From: Amblyomma americanum
Lineage: Eukaryota > Arthropoda > Arachnida > Ixodida > Ixodidae
DNA length: 64,000 bases
NCBI RefSeq assembly: GCF_052857255.1
Contig: NW_027526879.1
Coordinates: 62,001 to 126,000 of the forward strand
Direction of reading: 5' to 3'
Positions 33,956 through 44,493 of the stretch are shown here, one piece after another. A program made the position numbers and the translations under genes. Position 1 is the stretch's first letter, and each line of letters starts with the position of its first letter. The notes under the pieces were generated by a model. That model did no database searches. It saw only the letters and a list, made by a program, of their open reading frames with translations, and was not told the origin of the DNA.

Positions 33956-36127
33956 TCACAGCCTGGGCCAGGGGGCGCTGCAGACGGCAGTGAACAGCGC
34001 CCTCTCCGAGCGGCTCCTCCTAGTTGATCGGCCAGGCCGACGAGCTTCGTCACTGACTTGTGTGCGCTTGCGGCACCCGCACGTGAAGGAAGCTAGTTTT
34101 GCGTGTGTGCGCTTGTTCTTTCTGGCTGACACTTCGGCGTCGTTGTGAGAGGGGCTTGCTTCGTGCACGCTATGTTCTCTTCGCTGTGAGAGAAGAGCGC
34201 GCCTGCTCGAGGGTAGTCCTCACGCTTTGACACTGCTGAGAGAATTTTTCGCGCGCTCTCGTGCTGAGCAGCTCGTGTGCGCGGCGTCAAGCAAATAGTC
34301 CAAAATGGCGCTGTTTTCGTCACGCCATAGTTTTGTACCCTGAGTGCATAACCACGTGGTGTACGAAGTGAAAACTGAAATTAGAGCCTACCTTCGAACG
34401 AAACTGCGGCACAAATGCGTTTCGCGTCTTTTTTTTCTTCGTCAGCTCGATCTGCTTGCTTCCGCTGTGCGTGCTGTTGACACATTTCTGCTACCTTTTC
34501 CTTTTCCCTTTCCACAGTGTTCCAATGGCTTTAGCGCGCTAAGCTGCTTATCCCAATGTCACAGGTCAAATCGTGCTGTGTTTAGATTTGTGCGAAATAC
34601 GAGAGCGCATTTCACGATGTCGGTGCACATTACTGAATCCCATTCTGTTGAGGTTTGAGAGTTTTAGCATGGGTGTGCGGCTGATATGACCAATATGGTA
34701 ACGCATTGCCATTCCTACCGGTGTCGGGTTTGCCTAACCATTTCTGCCGTATGGTCATATTTACAGCAGATGGCGTATTTACCATACAGATATCTAAAAA
34801 TAATATCTGTTAATCAGGAGCCCTTCAAAAACGGCTTTGCGCACAATCTACGTACAGCCTTGGGACGTTAAACTCACAAACCACTGGCACGACTTAGTTC
34901 CGATGAGCATCGATGGGGCACGTAACACTATTGCGCGGCCGCCTGAGGTCTACAGTCCATGGTCTGTAATCTGCAGAGCCACACTGCTACTGCGTATGTA
35001 CAACAGAGACACAAGGTTAGTTCACATGTGGAATCGTGTCTGCCTACTTCGCCTTCGCAGTTGCATGCGCTGCCAGTTTACATGGTGTTGGCCGAGTAAG
35101 TGCACATATATTAAGTGCCCGCCAGCGATCTCTCCTGTTGCCGCAGGTGATGGATCACTAGTACTATTTTTTAATCAATACTGCAGCGCCCGATACTGCA
35201 CCGCTACTTCGCACTGAACGATTCCTGCCATCTGGGTAATTTCTGCTGGCATCACACACGGGAGTAAGCAAATGCGTCATTTCAGGGAAGCCCACAAGTC
35301 AAGCAAGACACTTCCCCGCCTTTAGGCAACCACGGTGCAGCGTGCCACTTCGATCACCACGTAAAAACTGCCCACCGATGGACATAATCGGCACACTGTG
35401 CAGTCATCAGGCTGTGCTCGCATCTGCCGCGCCCGCGAGGAGACGGCAGCGAGCAGCACACGAACATGGCCAGTCAGAGCACTGTTGCGCCATCATGCCC
35501 GATCGATGCTTCAGAATTCTGCCGCTACGGGAGGAGCACAACGCTGTCGTCGTGCGGCAAACTTTAGGTTGGGGCCCCTATTGTGGGTTCTCTGCTGCAC
35601 ATATTATTTCCAGTATCCATGACAACACAATTCAGTGATAGAGCAAGTTATTATAACACGCTCAAAAGTACTGCAGGGGCTCTTTAATGGAATTTGGGCA
35701 ATTTTTGGGCGGCTGCTCATCTCCATGATCTTTTTTTTGCATCCAAGTTAAGCCCGAAGGGATAAAAGCCAAGACACGTGGGGTTCCTCAGCACCTTTCG
35801 TAAGGCAATGGGGCCGCTCGAGGCTTAAAACAGTTTGAGAACCTCTGGTGCAAAGAGTTGTCATGTTCCATCTACACATACATGGCATCTGTCTTGTGTT
35901 GCACTGAATTCCATAATGTGAAAATAAATTATGACCCAGTAAGCTTAGACCTAACTAATGCTAAGAAATCCATTCAGCTTTCTTACAATCTCCACAACCG
36001 ATGAAAAATTCGTGCAAGAGCAGGGCTCAACCTCTGCGCATGCGGGCTACCATGAATGCCAAGTGAAAGCTCGCCAGTGCTGAGCTGTCTAAACAATAAA
36101 GATTTTTCAACTGAACTGTGCACCCAC

Positions 36128-36276
36128 CTGGATGTGGGTGCATGCACCGACCAGCCAAAGTCAGCGAGCTTGATCTCTCCATTGAGGCCGAGCAGCAGGT
36201 TTTCCGGTTTTATATCTCGGTGGATCACCTTGAGGCTGTGGCAGCACTTGAGGGCCTGGCAGAGCTGGTAGACATA
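36128..36276 (-). CDS. Aurora-type kinase, catalytic-loop exon
   Basis: This 149-nt minus-strand exon follows a good acceptor (CTCTCCTTGTTCAG) and ends at CATCCAG before GTGGGT. It reads [29 protein letters not shown], then [17 protein letters not shown]. The HRD catalytic Asp with Lys and Asn, and the DFG metal-binding Asp are all intact. DFGWSVHAP is the signature that separates Aurora kinases from related AGC-like kinases. Aurora kinases act in spindle assembly and chromosome segregation. The exon ends two bases into an Arg codon completed by the exon at 30395-30626. Upstream exons with the N-lobe (glycine loop, VAIK Lys) were not found in the window. Only two of the gene's exons are visible, so overall integrity is unknown. 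Confidence 0.85.
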
Positions 36277-36583
36277 CTGAACAAGGAGAGGGAAAACTAC
36301 TGATTAAGCAGTTTTAACATGCAGGTGTGCTGCACCAAAAAGTAGCTGTTCTGCCTATCAGAAAGCTTTGGTTTTAATTTCATCTCATCTTTTTGTACTC
36401 AAAGACCCCTCAGGGGGTGGAGGGTTATACATAATGGTGAACCATGCCACATGTTTTTAAATATATAGGAGGTTATTTAAATTTTCAGCGAATGATGATG
36501 GGCAGGTGATGTCGACAATGTGCTGGAGAAGACCATTTCCAATCTTTAGCTGCACGTGGAAAAAAGGAGGCCAAAAAAGTAAC
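36277..36583. other. Kinase intron side, no further feature
   Basis: Presumed upstream intron of the kinase gene; no exon or repeat recognised. Confidence 0.4.
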
Positions 36584-37357
36584 GTCAGGGTGGAACCAGC
36601 GGAACACAGACGCAGGACAAGAAAAGGAGGTACACACACCACACCGCTGGACTTGCAACTGATTTATTTCGAAGAAAACCACCACATTTAAGGGATTCCC
36701 TGCGCAAGCGCACACTCTGGATGAAGGTAACAACTGTATTAAGATAAAAGAAAGTTATATTCTTTATCTGTGATAAAAACCGAGGGATCGCTGACACACT
36801 TTTCCTTGTTTTTCCTGATTAGAAACGCTTCAAGAATTTCACGCTCTCGTCTTGTTCTCCCCCGACCGATAATGCTCGTGCGGTGAAGCAGGGGTGGTAT
36901 ATTGCATCCCATTGTCCTGTGGGAAAACCTACATCGGGCAAACCGGAGGGTGCATCAATGAACGTCTGAGGCAGCACCGAACAACGTTCAATTCAGGCAC
37001 TGGCAGCAATTTAGCCTTGCATGTTAAGGTATGCGAGTTATGTTCTCCTTTGCTTCACCGCACGAGCATTATCGGTTGGGGGAGAACAAGACGAGAGCGT
37101 GAAATTCTTGAAGCGTTTCTAATCAGGAAAAACAAGGAAAAGTGTGTCAGCGATCCCTCGGTTTTTATCACAGATAAAGAATATAACTTTCTTTTATCTT
37201 AATACAGTTGTTCCCTTCATCCATAGTGTGCGCTTGCGCAGGGAATCCCTTAAATGTGGTGGTTTTCTTCGAAATAAATCAGTTGCAAGTCCAGCGGTGT
37301 GGTGTGTGTACCTCCTTTTCTTGTCCTGCGTCTGTGTTCCGCTGGTTCCACCCTGAC
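36584..37357 (+). mobile_element. Penelope-like element 3' end with inverted arms
   Basis: The left arm (36584-36890) and right arm (37051-37357) are nearly perfect reverse complements over about 305 bp. They start GTCAGGGTGGAACCAGC and end GCTGGTTCCACCCTGAC. The 160-bp centre and right arm encode a GIY-YIG domain on the plus strand. Inverted terminal structures and a C-terminal GIY-YIG endonuclease are typical of Penelope-like retroelements. The reverse transcriptase part is absent. Confidence 0.7.
36894..37202 (+). pseudogene. GIY-YIG endonuclease fragment of a Penelope-like element
   Basis: The frame reads VYCIPLSCGKTYIGQTGGCI then NERLRQHRTTF, which contains the VY...YIG pair, the catalytic-type Arg in NERLRQH and later REREILEAFLIRK (with the conserved Glu). 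This domain nicks DNA for target-primed insertion in Penelope-like elements. The frame ends with TDKEYNFLLS and a stop. It lies across the centre and right inverted arm of 36584-37357. The preceding reverse transcriptase is missing, so it is a 5'-truncated copy. The frame itself is intact over about 100 residues. Confidence 0.75.
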
Positions 37358-37509
37358 AACATTATGAACCAACTAGCCCAGCAATTTACGCTCCTGAAAA
37401 AAGTAACAGTTTGGGTACATGGATGGAAAACTTGAAGCAAGTGGCTGATGCAGTGAGATATGTACAACGCTGGCATAATGTAAGGTACATGATTAAGCAA
37501 TAATTAATA

Positions 37510-38090
37510 GAACTCGTCATACAGTAATATGGTAGCTATGCGATGATGAACAGAAAAAGGTGATATGCAGATCTAGTTTTTAAGAGCTTAAATATCGACG
37601 TCATACAAATAAGAATGGATGAATCTTGCAACATGGTTTTGGACTGCTTCTATGTTGGTTATGAGCATAACATGGTGCAGCTTCGATATGGTGGATGCAT
37701 ATTCCAGCTCAGGTCGAACAAGTGACCTGTAAAAAGCAATTTCATGTGACATGGGGCGAGGCAAAGTTGATGTTTAAGATATCCCAGTGTTTTGCTAGCT
37801 GATGCTAATAAGCTGGAAACATTCACATGCCATGTTAGGTCATTAGATAAAGTGAAACCTAAGTATTTGAAAGATGATATGGATTCCATAGATTCATTAC
37901 TGATTTTGTGCTGAATTTAAGACACGACTTTTGTGGCGACAAGCAATGAAAGAAACTTGCATTTGCTTGGGTTAAGGGTCGTAACCCAATTTTTCACACC
38001 ACTTTTCTATGTGTTTAAGGTTTTGTTGAAGGGCCCCTTGGTCAGTAGTTCAATGCGAGTGACAAAATGAATGACAGCACCATCTGCCAT
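37510..38090 (-). pseudogene. CR1/Jockey-type LINE, RT C-terminal fragment
   Basis: On the minus strand the frames read LQQNLKHIEKWCEKLGYDP, then SISSFKYLGFTLSNDLTWHV, ASKTLGYLKHQLCLAP and NIEAVQNHVARFIHSY. These are the thumb and connection blocks that follow the catalytic YADD region in CR1- and Jockey-like LINEs. The blocks lie in more than one frame and the catalytic part is missing. It borders the left end of the Kolobok element. Confidence 0.65.
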
Positions 38091-38158
38091 TTAGTGCCAT
38101 GAAGCACATAACTTCTATAAAACGTCCTCCAGCAACGTCTAACTCTAGATTGAAATGC

Positions 38159-40744
38159 TTAAGGGCACAGGGTAAGCCCTATAGTACTTCCCATGCATTT
38201 TAGGCCATGTTGAGGTACATGTTTCTCACTAACAGTAGCCTAATAATACATATATCATTGTTTGCCAAATTTTGTGGTCTTTTTACTGAACTAGAATATT
38301 TGAAATGTGTTGAAAATTCGATTTTTAATAAAATTTTTTCCGGTAGTACACAAATCTGGCCTTTCTTTGCGCATTTCAAAATTCATAACAGAATAACTGC
38401 TCAGTGAAATTGCTTAATTCTAGTTCAGTAGTTGGCAACACTTATGTAGATGATTGCAAAAAAAAATCAGCCGTCTGTCTTGAAAGGCATTGGAAATAAT
38501 GGTACCTTTGTAAGAAAAAACACTGTTTTGAGATAATAGAGCGTAAAGAGAAAAAAGATGTGAAAAACCATTTTTTATTCGCAGAAACGCCTCCATAGTA
38601 ATTGGTTTAATAGCCCCCTGCTTCGTAGTCACTGTCGCCGTCATTTTTTCGCTTTTCGGCTTGTCGTTTTGACTGTCGGGCCTCTTTTGTAAGCTGTCGT
38701 GTTGCTCGGTCCGCAAAGTACATGCGCTTATGGTCAGCTTCCCTCAGCCACTTGATGGTGTTGCTCCCTGGGTTCAATCCACACGCCTTCAAAACGTTGG
38801 CCCGTGCGATGCTACCATCATTAAATGAAAGAACAGCATCCAGTGTTGCCATCCGTAGGGTTCGAAGCCTAACAAACACATTCTTTGGCGCGCGTTCCCA
38901 AACAACATGGTTGAACGACTCATTTGCATTTTGAGTTCGCCCATGCAGGCACTTCTCTAGGAGCTCAGCCTTCGATAGCTCCCTATAAATGGGTTTGATA
39001 GCCTCCAAGACAGATGCAGGCAAACTCTCCTTGTGGAAAAATGGCTTGCCCTCTGACTGACTTCTGTTGAAGGCACACCACGTATCAGGTCCCTTTGGGC
39101 AAAGTCCATGGTATGGGTTATCGTCTGTGGCCGATAAGTGAAAGAAGGTTGCCCAAACGGCCTTTCGCATTTCATCCAGGTTTCCTACATTTCTTCTGAT
39201 GGCCAAACCATAGTAGGTCTGGAGCTTGTCTATTACTGCATCAGTCAGTCGGCCTCGGCCCGAGAGGCTCTTTCCATCAGAGAGTTTTCCTGCTTTGTTT
39301 CCTTTTTTTAGCCTTCGTAACCTTGTGCCCATCCTTTTTTGCACGTGCCCTATGCACTCAACCTTGGATATTTCAACGGAATCACCATATGGCATTTGTG
39401 CCTTCACAGCCATAAAAGCCTTGCTGTCACCATCCCCAAGGTATTTGACGTATCGAAAGCCGTGAAGCTCCTCACTCCTGCCGAAAATTTTCAGTGCTCC
39501 TGCGACTTCCATTACACCGCTGGTGCCTTGGTAGTTGCTTTGGCACACCTCTCTATGAAGGGGGTCACTGTTTGTACCCTTGATGCTGCACTTTGGACAA
39601 CGTTTAGACAAAACCTCCACATCCAGCACTTTCCCAGAGTCTACACTGGTCGTAGAGACTATGCCGTTATTGGAAGTATGGCCTCGCTTCTGCCAGCTTC
39701 CATCAAGAGCAACTGCAATGTCTTTATCCCCCTCATTCAGCTGCACAGCTTCGTCAGCTGCCATTTCATCGACTCCTGAGCAGCAGCTTCGATGTGACCT
39801 AGAAGCTCTTGATTGTATTTCGCAAACTTTGTCGGCGGCTTAGGAAGGTTTAGCATAGCACAGAGTATATTTCCTGCAGCCATTCCCTTACCAATGGACC
39901 TCAAGGCATACACTAACCTGAGGTTGGCTTCATAGAGGCCAGAAGTAGTTTTCTTCGACATCTCAAATCGTTGTGCGGCACTACACACTTCACAGTTCAA
40001 ACTGTAAACGCTTGCAACACCTACCCGTTTTGTCACAATTTCGACGAGCTCAACACTTCCACCGCACTCTCTGCACACACAAATCTGTGTAATTGCGGCA
40101 CAAATGCCGTCCATGTCCATTAAGGCATATTGGCTGCTGCTCTGTAGCACATCCTCTTCCTGGAAGCACAGAGAAAATCTTGAAAGCTTCGATGTCGAGG
40201 AGCTGGCGCGTTCGGCGTTCGGGATCTCATTCGGTCGTGGACATCCTTTTGCTTTTTCACGATGAGCGTAGCGGTTGCCGTGAAATTCACGCCTGACGAA
40301 GGCCTTCTTTGCCCTGGGCATCTCAACTTATCAGCAGCAACCAACACCGCCACAATTTACAATACTGATCGAAAGGGATAGCACTCGGACGCAGCTGCAT
40401 GAAGGTTGCAGAAACGTGGAAAAAACGTGCAAAGCGTCTCAGGATTGTCTTGGCTAAAAAAGAGGAGCTGTACAATAGTTGCCAGACAATTTTTTATATG
40501 TCGCTGATTTTAGACAAGTTTTGAAATCAGGTGGTGGACTTTTTGGTTGAAAAAATTGACGTTAATCCTGAAAGGGGGCGTGGCCGCTCACTACTTGGTT
40601 TCGGAAAAAGCGTTTTTCAGCCGTAAATATGGCTTTCTGAGGAAAGTGCGATCATGGAACATGTGTAGAAAGAATTGAACTTCTAAAATTCCAAAAGAAA
40701 AAAAAACGATTTTTTTCTAATTTTACCTTACCCTGTGCCCTTAA
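38159..40744 (-). mobile_element. Kolobok-type DNA transposon, nearly complete
   Basis: TTAA occurs at both ends (38159-38162 and 40741-40744). The terminal inverted repeat including it is TTAAGGGCACAGGGTAAG at the left and its complement at the right. The 2.58-kb element contains a transposase on the minus strand. A TTAA target site together with this transposase family fits the Kolobok superfamily. The right border coincides with the start of homology to the 3.3-kb repeat, so it inserted at or next to that repeat. Confidence 0.8.
38607..40321 (-). pseudogene. Kolobok-like DDE transposase with one frameshift
   Basis: The gene starts MPRAKKAFVRREF at 40321 and ends EAGGY at 38607. The N-terminal part has CVCRECGGSVELVE and LNCEVC, a four-cysteine zinc-binding pattern. 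The catalytic part begins AVALDGSWQKRGHTS (first Asp), followed by YLGDGDSKAF (second Asp) and QNANESFNHVVW (Glu), the DDE triad in the right order. A CPKC...H segment lies between the first and second Asp. The tail is Lys/Arg-rich. The two reading frames overlap at 39737-39764; one base appears missing in the short A run (TTT on the plus strand) at 39764-39766. Apart from this shift it is open over about 570 codons, suggesting a recent insertion. Confidence 0.8.
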
Positions 40745-41898
40745 TACGTTTCCAGAAAACACGATTTCCCAACTACTACGTTTAAACTTTCGGAAAACTG
40801 TGCTCGTATAATAAATTTACTGACCAACCGCACATGTGCAAACATACAAGTGGGCAGAATGAGGGCATGCGACATGGGGGGGGGGGGGGGGGGGCACAGA
40901 ATAGTGGCATGCTGCCAAGGTTCGCACTGCCGATGGAGTGCAAAGTGGACCCGCAACAAAAAGCTAAAGGCTGAAAAAAAAAAGTAGATTCTGGCCGATG
41001 AAAGTGGAAGGCGGGTTCATTATGACAGTGGGATCATTACGCGGGTATACACTGCACATGCTAGACTATATCCAATGACCGTCTAAGAAGCTGCCTAAGC
41101 AATTATATGCTTTTGGCTTCGGACTTTTCGGAACACAGCTTCTCCAAATTTTAATATGTAGCGCCCCAAAGGCACCAGTCGGCTACGACTGACACTTAGC
41201 GGATGGCTCGGGACTAGTTTCTACTAGTGGGAATTCTTCCAATGAGTGCCGACGTTACCCAGCCCAGGAACGTTTTTAATTTCAGTTATACTGAAATTTA
41301 GCCGACCTAGCCGCGATTCGGCCCCTCAATCACAGCAGCTATGCAAAGCATCAACATAGTGAGACAAAATTATGCCCCTTTGCTGCGAGGTACTTGTCCA
41401 GTAATTTCTTGCATACAAAAATTTATCCTACTCAATGGCTACGAAATACTTTAGGAGTAGTTTTAGTGCACAAGCGCAGTGCCATATATGTAACCCGGCC
41501 CACTCGCTAAAAGGACGAGACGCCGATATCAGCCGGCAACAGTGGCAGGCAAGATTAGGCAGGACAGGCACAGCATACATAAACTCATGAAACCAGTCAG
41601 CTTTGTTCACTTTTCCCATTTTGACGCCAGCATGGCGTTGCAAATCATATTCTGATTGCAGCTGCATGCCAGCCTTGCTGCTGTGTGCACATTTTCTTTC
41701 AGCTCCTATGCTAGAAACAGTTGCAAGGCAAAGCTAATGACAAACAAAAAATTTGTTGCTTGTTCTATGTTACGCTTGCTCGCATCCTCAATGATATATG
41801 CACGGTGTATCTACATTTGTGCATCAGCCCAGTGCACATTCATATATTCAGAGGAGTTGAGTAGAATTTTTTCTCATGTTTCATGGAGCTCACTCAAG
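40741..41898. repeat. 3.3-kb repeat unit, copy 3a (right third only)
   Basis: Matches 23963-25111 of copy 1 from TTAATACGTTTCCAGAAAAC onward, in the same orientation. It contains a 19-nt G run at 40876-40894, at the same place as the G runs at 24099 and 27559. It is followed without gap by another unit. Confidence 0.85.
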
Positions 41899-44165
41899 CA
41901 GTAGTTCACAGTAACATCACACCACCTACAGTCACCACTTGCCTTTTACATGACACACTGCACTTGCACCCCCCTCTGGTGCATTCACATTCCACGGCTA
42001 GCGTGCACACAAAGAAAAGACTCACCCTTGGCAGACTTGCCGTCGCCCGGCTTCCCGAGTTGAATATAGGCAGGCGGCACTGCGTGTGGGTCCCACCGCG
42101 GAGCCACCTGGCACCATGCCGCGGCCACTGCCTTGCACTTCAGGCAAGGCAGAGGACTGCTCCGAAAATTGAGCAGTCAGCCGAGAAGACATCCCATAAT
42201 TCGGCCTGGCACCTCTGTTCTGGCTGGGTTCTGCACAAAAAGTGGGACAGTCTATCTCGCATGCGGCATGAGAAAGCTACAGCTAATGGCTAATGCTGCA
42301 TGCCTTCCTCGTTTATCCGGCCATAAAAGACCAAAATTTATGCTCCGCTACACTTAAATAGGCCCGCATTAATTCTAACAAACCTCCAGCCCCCTTCAAC
42401 TCAGATTTGCATCCAGGACTGACTGTATTATTCCACGTGGCCGAAACCTAACGAGTGCGAGACATAACCTCTCCATAGCAGTGAGGCCAAGTTTATAAAC
42501 ACAGGACAAAAGAAATGTTGCTTGGGGTTTACCAATTGGAATAGTGCTCTTGCACTAGAGAAAAAAACTCCGCCTCCAAACAATGACAGCGAAAAACAAC
42601 TTGTGCATCGACCTGAAGGAGTGGCAGCATTCATGCAGTAAACCTCGTCCATTAGCAGCAGATGAGAGGGAACATTTTGGCAATTGTTAGCATCACCACC
42701 ATGTGTCAGGCCTAACATCACTACACAAGCAGCGAACATTAAATCAACATGCATACTGCCATTGCTGGATGGTAAGCTGTAATGCCATGAAGGAGTTCTT
42801 TAGTTCTACACCAAATATATGTGGCACTGACGTCCCCAGTTCAGCGCTGTTAAAATTTTAGATTAGAAAGTCGGTTTATTTTCGCAGTCTGCCAAGCACC
42901 AAAATTAAGAAAAGATGCCAAGCCAATCCTCCTGCTCTCTCCAAGGGTACAGTGCCTGTTGTCGATCTCGGCATGGTAGAAGCATCTAAACAAGTAAAGT
43001 TGGGAGAGGGCCAGCGCAGTGAACACAGCATCAAACCTCAAACATGGTCTCCTACATTTCAGTCATGTCAAGACAAAGCTAAAGCCCTTCTGTGAACACT
43101 CTTGAGCGACTCATTGTTGCCCTCGATGCTGACCAAACCATTAGCTTAGAAGAACTAGTAGCTCAAATTAGCTAAAGCCGCATGCCAATTGTTGAAAGCC
43201 CAAGTTTAGCGCATATGGCACAGTAACCGCACACAGGCCAAAGCGGGACTGTCTTCACTACACTGCTGCCTGACCAACACTGTTCGGCATCCTCCAGCGC
43301 TTCACGCTTAGCGGCATACAACACTCGCAATCTTTTCCACACACATTGTTTCGCTACATTGCCTGGCTGGTATAATTTTCCTCATGGCCCCATGAAAAGC
43401 AGCGTAGTTCTACTGTATCATTTCACAACTTCCTAACTGAAAGAGTTCCTATGAGCCGGGTGAGTGGGCTGTTCCAGTAAAAAAAAAAGTCCCTACAGGC
43501 CTTGTGCCTCTGTCAACACATCCTTCATCCAATGCCCTTGTTTCACGAATGTAGCAAAAGCTGCAAGAAGCCATTAAACAGTTGCATGGCAAAGCTGCAG
43601 AACAAAAAGCAGGCGGATTTTTGGACCCAATCATTAATATCCGGTGCTGCCAGTGAACTCCAAAAGTGCAACCACTGATACAGAGTTGCCATTATGAAAA
43701 ACCTAACACTCGACAAGAAAAGGAAGAACAAGAGATTAAAAACAAATGCCGTTTTGGGGCCATTACGGGTCTCTTGTTCACATATGAAAACGAAAAATGG
43801 AACAGCTGTGTTCATACGATTTGCCATGAGCATATGGAATAACCAGTTCTTGACAACTGAGAGCAAATATATTCCATTAAAGGGACAGTGAGGAGAATTC
43901 TATCAAATTTTTTTTGTTAGCAAAATCCGATATTTCGGCATTTCATGGCTTTGTTGCCGCTTGCCCAGGAGCTAAAGATCCACTTATTTCAAAGAAATTT
44001 GGACTCGCAGTTGAGTTTTTCCCACCCTCCGATTCAAACTGAGCGCACTCTGATGACGTCACAGGACGGAGCGACGTGACACCTGACGTAAACGCAGACT
44101 CCGTCCAGGGAGCCAGTTATGCGACCTTCATTTCCTCAAAACCATCCGCATCTAGAACTTGTCAA
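41899..44165. repeat. 3.3-kb repeat unit, copy 3b (left two-thirds)
   Basis: Matches 21773 to about 23830 of copy 1 with more differences than copies 1 and 2 show to each other. It carries an extra stretch of about 140 bp at 43693-43830. Homology stops near TCTAGAACTTGTC (44165). The minus-strand frame seen in the other copies (here 43195-43400) is open except for one TGA near its start. Confidence 0.85.
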
Positions 44166-44298
44166 AAATGAATGCAGACATCTTGCGCTTTGTATATCCT
44201 GGATTAACTGAGCTAATCCACATTCATTTTTTTCGCCATGTATAAAAGGATAGTTGCTCTGGGTGAATGTATGTTTTGCACGTACACGATGTGAGAGT

Positions 44299-44493
44299 TG
44301 TGGGGTTGAATTGGGGAGATAAATAGTTTCTCCCCGCTTAATCGCGGCAGACAGTTCAAAACCGCCAGACCCCACCCAGTGATAGCGTAGGCTACCGAGC
44401 GCACGCCAACTACGGCAGGCCTTGCTCTGAAGGAACAAATAAATGACACAATGGCTGACACAAGCAGGCATTTATTGCTACGTAGAGCAACAT
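44299..44493 (-). repeat. 3' LTR fragment (R/U5 side)
   Basis: About 90% identical by eye to 53400-53590, including CTCCCCGCTTAATCGCGGC, GACAGTTCAAAACCGCCAGA, GACACAATGGCTGACACAA and GCATTTATTGCTACGTA. AATAAATGC on the minus strand is the likely poly(A) signal. It breaks off at AGCAACA where LINE sequence starts. Confidence 0.8.

Larger units (their letters stand above)
30627..36127 (-). other. Intron of the Aurora-type kinase gene
   Basis: About 5.5 kb between two phase-compatible exons, with GT at its 5' end (after CATCCAG at 36128) and AG at its 3' end. It contains a truncated SINE (32617), a MITE family B copy (33557) and a GC-rich block at 33960-34330 with no recognised product. Near 31434 the string ACAGTCAAACCCAATTGTAA looks like a Tigger-type terminus without a visible partner. 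The remainder shows nothing recognisable. Confidence 0.65.

Noticed and set aside
34853..34878. SINE 3' end (TTGGGACGTTAAACTCACAAACC)
   Set aside because: Only about 20 bp match; could be chance.
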